Source: Ornithinimicrobium pratense (GTDB lineage Bacteria; Actinomycetota; Actinomycetes; Actinomycetales; Dermatophilaceae). From it: a stretch of 64,000 nucleotides of DNA. Position numbers and translations under genes: made by a program. The notes below the pieces were generated by a model. It saw only the letters and a program-made list of their open reading frames with translations, had not been told where the DNA came from and did not search any database. Numbering within the stretch: position 1 is the stretch's first letter; each line of letters begins with the position of its first letter. The stretch covers positions 3,286,001 to 3,350,000 of the forward strand of contig NZ_CP044427.1 in the NCBI RefSeq assembly GCF_008843165.1. The letters run 5' to 3'. Shown here in pieces: positions 35,469-44,400 of this stretch.

Positions 35469-38400
35469 CAGTTCTCTCCTTCGTGGCCATCGGCTGCACC
35501 ATCGCCCGCCGGACCGGTGGTGCCCTGACCACCGGTGTCCTCATCACCCAGCGGCTCGCCGTCGACGGGTCGAGCGTCCTGGGGCGAGTCGATGGTCGCG
35601 GCGCGCAGCCGCGCCATCTCCGGGGAGACGTCGTCGACCCGCTGGTTGCCGGTCTCGGCGGTGCTGCCGGACCGGGACTGGTACTCGGCGACGAGCCGCA
35701 GCAGCGCTTCCCCGCGCGGGCGGCGGCCCGGCTGGATGTCGCAGGAGCCCACCTTGGACTCCTGGATGTGCACATTGGGGTCGAGCACGACACCGAGCAG
35801 GTCGTTGGCCGCATCGCCCTCGACGACCGCGTCCCGGCCCACGCCCCAGTGATAGGGCAGGCCGATCTGATGCACGGTGCGGCCGCCGACTGTGACCGGG
35901 GTGACCCGGTCGGTCACCAGGACCTTGGCCTCGATCGCGGAGCGCGGACTGATGATCGTGGCCCAGTCGCCGTTGGTCAGCCCTCGCTCTGCTGCCAGCT
36001 CGCGCGAGATCTCGCAGAACATCTCCGGCTGCAGCTCGGACAGGTAGGGCAGCCAGCGGCTCATACCGCCCGCCGTGTGGTGCTCGGTGAGCCGGTAGGT
36101 GGTGAAGACGTAGGGGTAGACGTCGTCGCCGGGCTCGCCACCCGAGGGGCTCCACAGGTTGTCCTTGCGCGGGAAGACCAGGCGGGAAGGGTTCCTCTGC
36201 TGGGTGTAGAGCGGGTTGCGGACCGGTGACTCCTGGGCCTCGTAGTGGGTGGGCAGCGGCCCGTCGGCCATGCCGCGCGGCGCGAACAGCCAGCCCTTGC
36301 CATCGGCCTGCATGATGAAGGGGTCATCGCCGGCGAGCGCCGCGGGGCCGCCGACGTCGGGGTCAGGCCTGAAGCCCGGTGCGCGGTCCACGGGGAAGTC
36401 GGGGACGTCCTTGCCCGTCCACTTGCCTTCCTCCTCGTCCCACCAGACGTATTTCTTGCGCTCGCTCCACGGCCGGCCCTGGGGATCGGCGGAGGCCCGG
36501 TTGTAGAGGATCCGGCGGTTCATCGGCCAGGCCCATCCCCACTCGTGCGCCGCATCGTCCGGGCCCTGGGCCGGCACCCGGTTGGCCGACCGGTTCACCC
36601 CGCCGGCGAAGACGCCGGAGTAGATCCAGCAGCCACCGGAGGTCGAGCCGTCGGCCTTCATCTGCACGAAGCTGTCGAGCAGCTCCCCGGCCCGCTCACC
36701 GGTGAGGTGGTAGCCGTTGACCTCGCGCAAAACCGCCTCGGCGTCGACCTCCCCGTGCTCGTCCTTGGGGTAGTCCCACGTCATGTCCAGCAGCGGCCGG
36801 TCCCGTTCGTCGGTCGAGTCGGCCAGCTTGGCCCGGATGCGCACGCCGAGCTCGTGGAAGAAGTCCAGCTCGCTCTGCGCGTCGCCCGGTGCCTGCACGG
36901 CCTGGTGGCGCCACTGGAGCATCCGCTGGGTCTGGGTGAAGGTGCCCGACTTCTCCGCATAGCTGGCCGCCGGGAAGAAGAAGACCTCGGTCTGGATGTC
37001 CTCAGGACGCAGCTCGCCGTTGGCCACCTCTGGGGAGTCCAGCCAGAAGGTGGCGGTCTCGATCAGCTGCAGGTCGCGCACGACCATCCACTTCAGGTGG
37101 CTCAGCGCCATCCGCTGCATCCGCGCGTGCGCGGAGCCGACGGCTGGGTTCTGCCCCACGACGAAGTAGCCCTCGACCTTGTCCTCGAGCATCCCCATCG
37201 TGGTCTGGTAGGTGCCGTGGGCACCGGTCAGCCGGGGCAGGTAGTCGTAGCAGAAGTCGTTCTCCGGCGTCGCAGCCTGCCCGAACCAGGCCTTGAGCAG
37301 GCTGGCGGTGTAGGCATCAGCGTTGGTCCAGAAACCCTTCTGCAGCGGCGAGGCGATCGCGGCGAGGTACTCCTGCAGGGAGTCGTGCGCGCCCGCCACC
37401 GGCATCGGCAGGTAGCCCGGCAGCAGGTTGAACAGGGTGGGGATGTCGGTCGAGCCCTGGATGCTGGCGTGGCCACGCAGGGCCATCACCCCGCCGCCGG
37501 GGCGGCCCATGTTGCCCATGAGCAGCTGCAGGATCGCCGCGGTCCGGATGAACTGCGCGCCCAGGCTGTGCTGGGTCCAGCCCAGCGCGTAGGCGAAACA
37601 AGTGGTCCGCTCCCGGTTGGAGTTCTCGGTCAGCGCCCTGGCCACCGCATGGAACTGCTCGACCGGTATGCCGCACACCTCCTGGACCATCTCGGGGGTG
37701 TAGCGGCGGTAGTGCCTCTTGAGGATCTGGAAGACCGAGCGCGGGTGCTGCAGGCTCTCGTCCCGGACCACCTTGGCGTGCTCGAGCGCCGGACCGCCGG
37801 CACCCAGCTCGTGTCCACCGGCCCGGGCCCGGTCCGTGGACCCCGACTCCTCGGCGGACGGGCCGTCGATGTCGCCGTCAGAGCCAGGACCGTCGTCCTC
37901 CCGGGCCTCGTACGCCCACGAGGACGGGTCGTAGGCCCCCGTCGCGGGGTCGTAGCCAGAGAACACCCCGTCGAGGTCCTCGGTGTCGACGTAGTCCTCG
38001 TTGATGAGCGTCGCGGCGTTGGTGTAGGACACGACGTAGTCGTGGAAGTAGAGGTCGTTGGTCAGGACGTGGTTGATCAGGGCGCCGAGCAGGACGACGT
38101 CGGTGCCGGCCCGGATCGGGACGTGGGTGTCAGCGATCGCCGAGGTGCGGGTGAACCGGGGGTCGATGTGGATGACCCGCGCGCCACGGGCCTTGGCCTC
38201 GGAGACCCACTGGAAGCCCACCGGATGGCACTCGGCCATGTTGGACCCCTGGATGATCACGCAGTCGGCGTTGGCCATGTCCTGCAAGGACTGGGTGGCG
38301 CCGCCGCGGCCGAACGAGGCTCCCAGACTGGGAACCGTGGAGCTGTGTCATATCCGGGCCTGGTTCTCGATCTGGATCGCCCCCGAAGCTGTGAACAGCT

Positions 38401-38920
38401 TCTTCATGAGGTAGTTCTCCTCGTTGTCGAGGGTGGCTCCCCCGAGCGAGGCGATCCCCATGGTGCGCCGCACCCGGCGGCCCTTCTCGTCCACGTCCTG
38501 CCAGCCGTTCCTCCGGGCCTCCAGGTAACGGTCGGCGACCATCTCGATGGCGGTGTCCAGGTCAAGGGTCTGCCACTCGGTGGCACCCGGGGCCCGGTAG
38601 AGCATGGTGGTCTGCCGGGTCGGCGAGTTCACCAGCTGCTCGCTGGCCGCCCCCTTGGGGCAGAGTCGTCCGCGGCTGACCGGAGAGTCCGGGTCGCCCT
38701 CGATCTGCACGATCTTCTCGTCCTTGACGAAGATCTTCTGGCCGCAGCCGACCGCGCAGTAGGGGCAGACGCTCTGCGCCACCCGGTCGGCCGTGGTGGT
38801 CCGCGGCTGTATCTCGCGGGTCCGCCGCGAGGTGACCGAGGTCCCCCGCCCGAGCAGGTCCCCCGAGGCCAACTGCCGCAGGACTGGCCAACCCAGGAAG
38901 GTCGAGTCCTTCTTTGCCAT
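35468..38920 (-). CDS. fdhA: Selenocysteine-containing formate dehydrogenase catalytic subunit
   Basis: One gene read through an in-frame TGA at 38348-38350, giving about 1150 residues with selenocysteine at position 191. The ATG at 38920 (MAKKDSTFLGWPVLRQL) has GGAAAGG about 8 nt upstream. N-terminal CPYCAVGCGQKI and GRLCPKG bind a [4Fe-4S] cluster. The flanks ENQARI-Sec-HSSTVPSLGASFGRGG match the active site of FdnG/FdhH enzymes, where Sec binds molybdenum. Downstream are bis-MGD motifs (IIQGSNMAECHPVGFQW, GTDVVLLGALINH) and the C-terminal MGD-binding domain (PYVFTTYRLTEHHT). Without recoding it would be split into a 222-residue fragment and a 939-residue ORF. No Tat signal is visible. SelA, SelB and SelD are encoded within 11 kb. 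Confidence 0.95.
38318..38350 (-). promoter_or_regulatory. UGA selenocysteine codon and SECIS-like hairpin
   Basis: The TGA (38350-38348) is followed 11 nt later by a stem-loop: GGTTCCC (38336-38330), loop AGTCT, GGGAGCC (38324-38318). All seven pairs form, one being a G-U wobble. The loop starts 18 nt after the TGA and has G as its second base, matching bacterial SECIS rules (short loop with an early G and following U, about 16-37 nt from UGA) and resembling the E. coli fdhF hairpin. It is the binding site for SelB. Confidence 0.88.
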
Positions 38921-39032
38921 CGTCCGCACCCTTTCCAGTCGCTCCAGCGCCACCTCGTCCACCGTAGCGCCACCCACGGTTTCCGCCACCCGAAGCAGAC
39001 CACCGACTTCCACTTTTCCCGCCTTTTCGCCC

Positions 39033-39053
39033 AGGACGGCTACGACGTCCTGT
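39033..39053. promoter_or_regulatory. Inverted repeat upstream of the flavin-binding protein gene
   Basis: CAGGACG (39033-39039) and CGTCCTG (39047-39053) are perfect complements around a 7-nt spacer. A TAGGAT at 39057-39062 could be a -10 box for the gene starting at 39090, placing the repeat over the -35 area like an operator. It lies between divergent fdhA and this gene. Confidence 0.4.
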
Positions 39054-39089
39054 CATAGGATGGGGTCATCAGCGACGAGAGGCGCAGCG

Positions 39090-39530
39090 ATGACAGATGC
39101 ACACCTCAACCAGGTCCTGGATGAGCAAGCGTGCTGGACCAGGCTCGCGAACGCGGAGTTCGGCCGGCTGGCCTACCACCTCGCCGACGAGGTCCACATC
39201 GCCCCGGTCAACTACGCGGTCCGTGAGGGCTCGATCTTCTTCCGCACCGCCGAGGGCTCCAAGCTGCTCGGCGTGGTGATGAACGAGGACGTGGCCTTCG
39301 AGATCGACCACATCGTGGACGACGAGGAGGTCGCCTGGAGCGTGGTGGCGCGGGGCAAGGCCCGCATCCTCGAGGGCGATGCCGCACGCCAGGCGGACCA
39401 CCTGCGGCTGCGTCCCTGGGTCGACAACCACAGGTACAACGTCGTCGCGATCGCGGTCGACGAGATCACCGGTCGCGAGTACCACCTGGCCCGGCCCTGG
39501 CGGCACATCCTGCCCCAGGAGCGGGGCTGA
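39090..39530 (+). CDS. Pyridoxamine 5'-phosphate oxidase-like flavin-binding protein
   Basis: A 146-residue split-barrel protein (MTDAHLNQVLDEQACWTRLANAEFGRLAY ... REGSIFFRTAEGSKLLGVVMNEDVAFEIDHI). It matches the actinobacterial PNPOx-like family that binds FMN, F420 or heme-related ligands; the typical signature is the N-terminal helix followed by FGRLA and SIFFRT. ATG 39090 has GAGAGG upstream; upstream in-frame codons are non-homologous. The substrate is unknown. The following gene begins at or over its stop codon. Confidence 0.85.
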   Translation: MTDAHLNQVLDEQACWTRLANAEFGRLAYHLADEVHIAPVNYAVREGSIFFRTAEGSKLLGVVMNEDVAFEIDHIVDDEEVAWSVVARGKARILEGDAARQADHLRLRPWVDNHRYNVVAIAVDEITGREYHLARPWRHILPQERG

Positions 39531-40060
39531 CCGCGGGTCTGGGCGACAGTGTCGTCTGGCACGAGGCCCCGGCCTCGGCCGACGATGCCCTGCGCAGGCA
39601 CCTGGTCGAGCTGCTCGGCGCCGGGGAGGTCACGGTGGGCCGCCTGTGCCCTCAGTGCGGGTCGGACCGGCACGGCCGGCCGTGGGCTCGGCATACCCGC
39701 GGGGCCGGTGCCGGCCGCTCCAGCCGTGACGTCCACGTCTCGCTCTCCCGAGGCGGGGGGTATGTGGTCACCGCTGCCTCCCTGCGCGGGCACCTCGGCG
39801 TGGACGTGGAGGTGGTGCAGGACGTGGCCCGGGACTGGCCGGGGGACCTCGTGCTGGCGGCCGGTGAGTCGGCAACCTCGGCCGTGGCGCGGGCCCGGTG
39901 CTGGGCGGCCAAGGAGGCGGTGCTCAAACGCCGGGGGACCGGGCTGGCGGTGCCGATGTCGACCGTGCTGCTGCGACGGGAGCACGGGCTCGTCGACCTC
40001 CCCGCCCCGGACGGGCTGGTCGCGGTCCTCGCCGGGCCGCTGACACACGCGTGTGCATGA
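39527..40060 (+). CDS. 4'-phosphopantetheinyl transferase superfamily protein (start uncertain)
   Basis: The Sfp-type core is clear: GVDVEVV (Mg-binding Asp/Glu) and ARCWAAKEAVLKRRGTGL (the WxxKEAxxK motif), ending in a short C-terminus. An earlier CGSDRHGRP segment is also typical. The first ATG/GTG is GTG 39635 (141 residues), but homologous-looking sequence (VVWHEAPASADDALRRHLVELLG) extends back to a CTG at 39527 that overlaps the previous gene's TGA and has AGGAG 5 nt upstream, giving 177 residues. I prefer the CTG start but it is unproven. It probably activates the carrier domain of the nearby NRPS by adding phosphopantetheine. Confidence 0.78.
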   Translation: MTAGLGDSVVWHEAPASADDALRRHLVELLGAGEVTVGRLCPQCGSDRHGRPWARHTRGAGAGRSSRDVHVSLSRGGGYVVTAASLRGHLGVDVEVVQDVARDWPGDLVLAAGESATSAVARARCWAAKEAVLKRRGTGLAVPMSTVLLRREHGLVDLPAPDGLVAVLAGPLTHACA

Positions 40061-40124
40061 ACGGTGTGTCACCTTGGTTGCCCGCGGCACGGGTGTGTCA
40101 CCCCGTTCGCGCACACGGGTGCTC
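40046..40124 (+). repeat. 79-bp dispersed intergenic element, copy B
   Basis: Ungapped match to 5316-5394 (56/79 identical). It starts inside the last codons of the transferase gene and fills most of the gap to the convergent M1 peptidase gene. It has two GTGTGTCAC palindromes in direct orientation instead of the long inverted repeat of copy A. The best-conserved parts are TGTGCA, CGGTG, and GCACACGGG near the right end. Confidence 0.68.
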
Positions 40125-40156
40125 CCGGCACCAGGTGTCCGTAGCTGGGCCGGCCC

Positions 40157-41455
40157 TCAGGGCAGGTCCGGCAGCGTCGGGGAGTCCAGCCACGGGAGCA
40201 GGACCGGGGCCAGGTCACGGCCGACCACCTCGGAGCAGTGCGCGAGGAACTGGGCCGTGGTCGCACTCGCGTGCTGGTGCGCAGCCACCCAGGTGCGCAG
40301 AATCTCGAAGAACGGGGCCTCCCCAGCCTCCACCCGCAGCGCGTGCAGGGTCAGCGCCCCGCGCTTGTAGACCCAGTCCTCGAACATGTGCGCCGCCGTC
40401 GGCCCGGTCAGGGGTGCTGGCTGGTCAGGACCCTGGGCCAGCAGTCCGTGGTGGTACCGCGCCCACTCCCGCGCCGTCCGCTCGCCGGACGCCTCCGACC
40501 AGAGCCATTCCGCATAGCAGGCGAAACCCTCGTGCAGCCAGATGTCCGACCACTGCTCGGCGGTCACCGCGTTGCCGAACCACTGGTGGGCCAGCTCGTG
40601 AGCGACCAGCCGGACGTTCTCCCAGTCACCGGAGACGAAGTTGCGCCCGAAGGTCGACAGTGAGGCCGACTCCAGCGGGATCTCGAGCTCGTCCTCGGTG
40701 ATGACGGCGGTGTAGGCGGGGTAGGGGTAGGGCCCGAACGCCTCGATGAAGCAGGCCATCATCTCCGGCTGTCGGCCGAAGGATGCGGTGAACCCCGCAC
40801 CCCGGATCCCGGGCGGGGCGACCACCCGGATCGGCACCGGACCCTGCTGCTCGCAGACCGTGTAGGGACCGACCTGGACGGTGGCGAGGTAGGCGGGGAT
40901 CGGGTGCTGCTGGCGGAAGACCCAGGTCCGGCTCGCCCCGTGCCGTCGAGAGGACACGGGCTCACCGCTGAACTCGACGTGGTAGTCCGCGGCGGTCGTG
41001 AAGGTCAGGTCGTAGGTGGAGCGCGAGGAGGGACGGTTGTTGCAGGGCATCCAGGACGACGCGCCGTGCGGCTGGGAGGCCACGATGACACCGTCCTCGA
41101 GCTCCTCCCAGCCCGCGGGGTCGAACCCACGAAGGCGAAGTGGGCCGGGGTTGCCTGCATACCGGACCCGGACGGTCACCTGCGAGCCCGGCTCGACCGG
41201 CTCAGGCAGGGTGATCAGCAGCCGGCCGCCGCTGGAGCGGAAGGTGGTGACCTGATGGCCCGGGACGGTGACCTTCTTCGGCGTCAGCGCCAGGTCCAGA
41301 CGCAGCTGGGTCAGCCGTTCCACGGCCCGACAGGTCAGCACCGCCTCCCCCTCAAGACGGTTGCTGGGCAGGGCGTAGGTCAGGGTCAGGTCGGTATGCA
41401 GCACCTCGTAGGACAGGTCCCCGTGCCCCGGGACGTAGGGGTCCGCACCCTTCAT
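40157..41455 (-). CDS. M1 family zinc aminopeptidase
   Basis: A 432-residue metallopeptidase. HELAHQWFG gives zinc ligands H286 and H290 with catalytic E287, and E309 (IWLHEGFA) is the third ligand at the canonical 18-residue spacing. An N-terminal beta-sheet domain (about 15-190) precedes the catalytic domain, but the long C-terminal helical domain of PepN-type enzymes is absent. The usual GAMEN substrate motif is replaced by EIPLESAS, keeping only the Glu. No signal peptide, so probably cytoplasmic. ATG 41455 has AAGGAG 7 nt upstream and overlaps the NRPS stop by 4 nt, so peptidase and NRPS are coupled. Confidence 0.9.
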   Translation of the reverse strand: MKGADPYVPGHGDLSYEVLHTDLTLTYALPSNRLEGEAVLTCRAVERLTQLRLDLALTPKKVTVPGHQVTTFRSSGGRLLITLPEPVEPGSQVTVRVRYAGNPGPLRLRGFDPAGWEELEDGVIVASQPHGASSWMPCNNRPSSRSTYDLTFTTAADYHVEFSGEPVSSRRHGASRTWVFRQQHPIPAYLATVQVGPYTVCEQQGPVPIRVVAPPGIRGAGFTASFGRQPEMMACFIEAFGPYPYPAYTAVITEDELEIPLESASLSTFGRNFVSGDWENVRLVAHELAHQWFGNAVTAEQWSDIWLHEGFACYAEWLWSEASGERTAREWARYHHGLLAQGPDQPAPLTGPTAAHMFEDWVYKRGALTLHALRVEAGEAPFFEILRTWVAAHQHASATTAQFLAHCSEVVGRDLAPVLLPWLDSPTLPDLP

Positions 41456-44400
41456 CGCGCCAGCTCCTTCTCGCTCGTGTCGTCGCTCGTCGTGGGCTCG
41501 GGTGTGTCGTCCCACGGGCCGATCGGGTTGCCGATCCAGCGCGTCTGGGCAGGCACGTACTCCCCACGCATGACGAGGGAGAGCGGCCCGACCGTGCAGT
41601 GCCGGCCCAGGGTGGCCGCGGGCAGGATCACGCTATTGGGCCCGAGCGTCGCGCCCGCCTCCAGGGTGACCGTGTCCATGCTCAGGACCCGGTCGTGGAA
41701 CAGATGGGTCTGCACCACGCAGCCGTGGTTGACCGTGGCGCCGTCCCGCAGGTCGACCAGGTCGGTCTCCGGCAGCCAGTAGGTGTCGCACCAGACGCCG
41801 CGCCCGATGCGGGCCCCGAGCATGCGCAGCCAGACGTTGAGCACCACCGTGCCCTGGGTGACGGAGGCGAACCACGGCGCGGCGAGGACCTCGGTGAAGG
41901 CGTCGGCGAGCTCGTTGCGCCAGACGAAGGAGGACCACAGCGGGTGCTCGCGGGCGGTGTGCCGCCCCACGATCATCCATTTGGCGGCCCAGGCCACCAG
42001 TGCGGCCACCACCCCGGCGGCGAGCATCACCACGCCGCCGAGCGCGAATGCCGCCAGCACGTGCCAGCGCAGCAGGGCCAGCAGTGCCACTGCCACACCG
42101 AGGTGGAGCAGGACGTGCAGCAGGAGCGGGACCAGCCGCAGCGTCTCGATCAAGCCCCGGGCGACCCGCAGCCGCCGCGGCGGGGCGTAGGTCCGGCTGG
42201 TGTCGGTCTCGCCGGTTGACCGCCGCAGCCGGGTGGGTGGGCTGCCCAGGTAGGACGAGCCGGCTTTCACGCTCTTGCGCCGCGGGGCTGCCGACAGGAC
42301 GGCGACCAGAGCCTCCCGCGGGACCTTGCGGCCCGCGGAGACCATGCCCGAGTTGCCGACGAAGGCCCGCTTGCCGACCTTGACCCGCTCGACCCGCATC
42401 CAGCCGTGGCTGAGCTCATAGCCACCGATGAGCGTGTCGTCGGCCAGGAAGGCGTGGTCGTTGACCTGGGCCAGCGAGGGGATGAGCAGCACCGTCGAGG
42501 CCTCGACCCCCCGCCCGACCCGGGCGCCGAGCAGGCGCAGCCATACCGGCGTCAGGGCCCCGGCGTAGAGCGGGAAGAGCCAGGTGCGGGCCTCGTCGAG
42601 CACGCGGATCGTGGTCCAGACCGCCAGCCCGCGCCCGGAACGGGTCGGGTGGTGGCCGGGCCGGATCGCCCGGGCGCACACCCTCACCAGCAGCAGGACC
42701 AGCAGGGCCAGCACCGCGTAGCCGACCAGGGCGGCGAGGGGCAGCCAGACCCAACCGAGGCGCAGGACGACCAACGCCCCTGCCCCCACGGCCAGGACGG
42801 GCAGGACGGCGACGAGGAGGGAGGCTGCCGCATACCCCCACCACCACGCGCGGCCGGGCGGGGGCAGGACGTCGGTCCAGGCGCCACGGGCGCGTCGGGA
42901 GACACGGGTGGCCGGTGCCCCCGACCAGTACTCCCCCGCGGGGACCTGGCCCAGCACGAAGGAGCCGGGTGCGACCTCGGCCTCCCGCCCGACGTCTGCG
43001 CCGGGGCCGAGCATGCTGCGGGCGCCGACCCGGGCCCCGGCCCGCACCGTGACCTGACCCACGTGGACGCGGTCGCCGTCGATCCAGGTGCCGCCGAGGT
43101 CGACCTCGGGCTCGACCGCGGCGCGGCTGCCGATGCGCAGGAAGCCGGTGACGGGGGGCAGTGCGTGCAGGTCGACCCCGGGAGCGATGTCGGCCCCCAA
43201 CGCCCGGGCATAGCGTTGGAGCCAGGGCGCGCCCGCGGCCGAGACGGCGGCGAGCTCGGTCTGGATGCGGTCTGCCAGCCAGAGACGAAGGTGGACCTTG
43301 CCGCCCCGCGGATAGCTGCCGGGTCCTACCCCACGCAAGACTACCCGGATGAGCAGGGCCGCCAGGCCCATCCGCACCGGCGGCACCAGGAACAGGGCGG
43401 CGGTCAGCGCCACCACCAGCCAGGGCAGCTCCGGTGCCCAGGCCAGTCCCAGCAGGTCGCCGGCGAGGACGCTGACCAGCATGGTCCAGGCGATCCAACG
43501 GCCGGCCGCCAGGGTGCGCAGCGGAAGCAGCGCCAGCACCTGACCGACCTGGGTCTTGGGCGGGATGGGGCGCACCGTGCGGTCCACCCGGGCCGGCCCG
43601 GCACCCAACTCCTCGAGCAGGGCCGCGAGCCCGCCGACCGTGGGGTGCGCGTAGAGGTCTCCGACCGCGACCTCCGGGAAGCGCTCCCGCAGTCGCCCGA
43701 CGATCTGAGCGGCGGTCAGCGAGCCCCCGCCGAAGGCGAAGAAGTCATCACCGGGCGAGGTGACCTGCGCGCCGAGGACATCGGCCCAGATCTGCGCGAT
43801 CCACTCCTGCAGCGGGGTCAGCCGTGCGGCGCCGGAGGCCCGGGCGCCCGGCAACGGCCAGGGCAGCGCGTCCCGGTCGATCTTGCCCGAGGTGCGGGTC
43901 GGCAGGTCCTCGACCACGGCCAGCCGGGGCACGAGCGCGTCCGGCATCCGCTCGCGCAGCAGGGCCTGCGCCGTGTCCGCCGCGAAGCTGTCGTCGACGG
44001 CGAGGTAGCCGACGAGGAGCTGGTTGCCCGAGGTGGTGTGCCGCACAGCAGCGGCGGCGCCGACGACGCCGGGGAGGCGTAGCAGCTGGCCGTCGATCTC
44101 CCCCAGCTCGATCCGGCGGCCTCCGAGCTTGATCTGCTCATCGGCCCGGCCGCCGAAGAGCAGCCCGGCCGGGTCATTGACCACGATGTCCCCGGAGCGG
44201 TAGGCCCGCTGCCAGCCCAGGCTGGGCATCGGGGCATACAGCTCCGCGTCCTTGGCGGGGTCGAGATAGCGGGCCAGGCCGACCCCGCCGATGATCAGCT
44301 GGCCGGTGGCCCCCTCGGGCACCGGCTGCCCCTGCTCGTCGACGACCGCGAGGTCCCAGCCGTCCAACGGCAGCCCGATCCGGACCGGTGCGGTGCCGTC

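Noticed and set aside
38318..39013. A truncated formate dehydrogenase fragment followed by a separate gene, as if a frameshift or nonsense mutation had occurred
   Set aside because: The frame is continuous through the TGA, flanking residues match the Sec active site, a SECIS-like hairpin follows, and selA, selB and selD are nearby. It is one selenoprotein gene.
36245..39058. A 937-residue plus-strand frame opposite fdhA
   Set aside because: Antisense to a gene with intact cluster and cofactor motifs; the predicted protein is repetitive and unlike any family.
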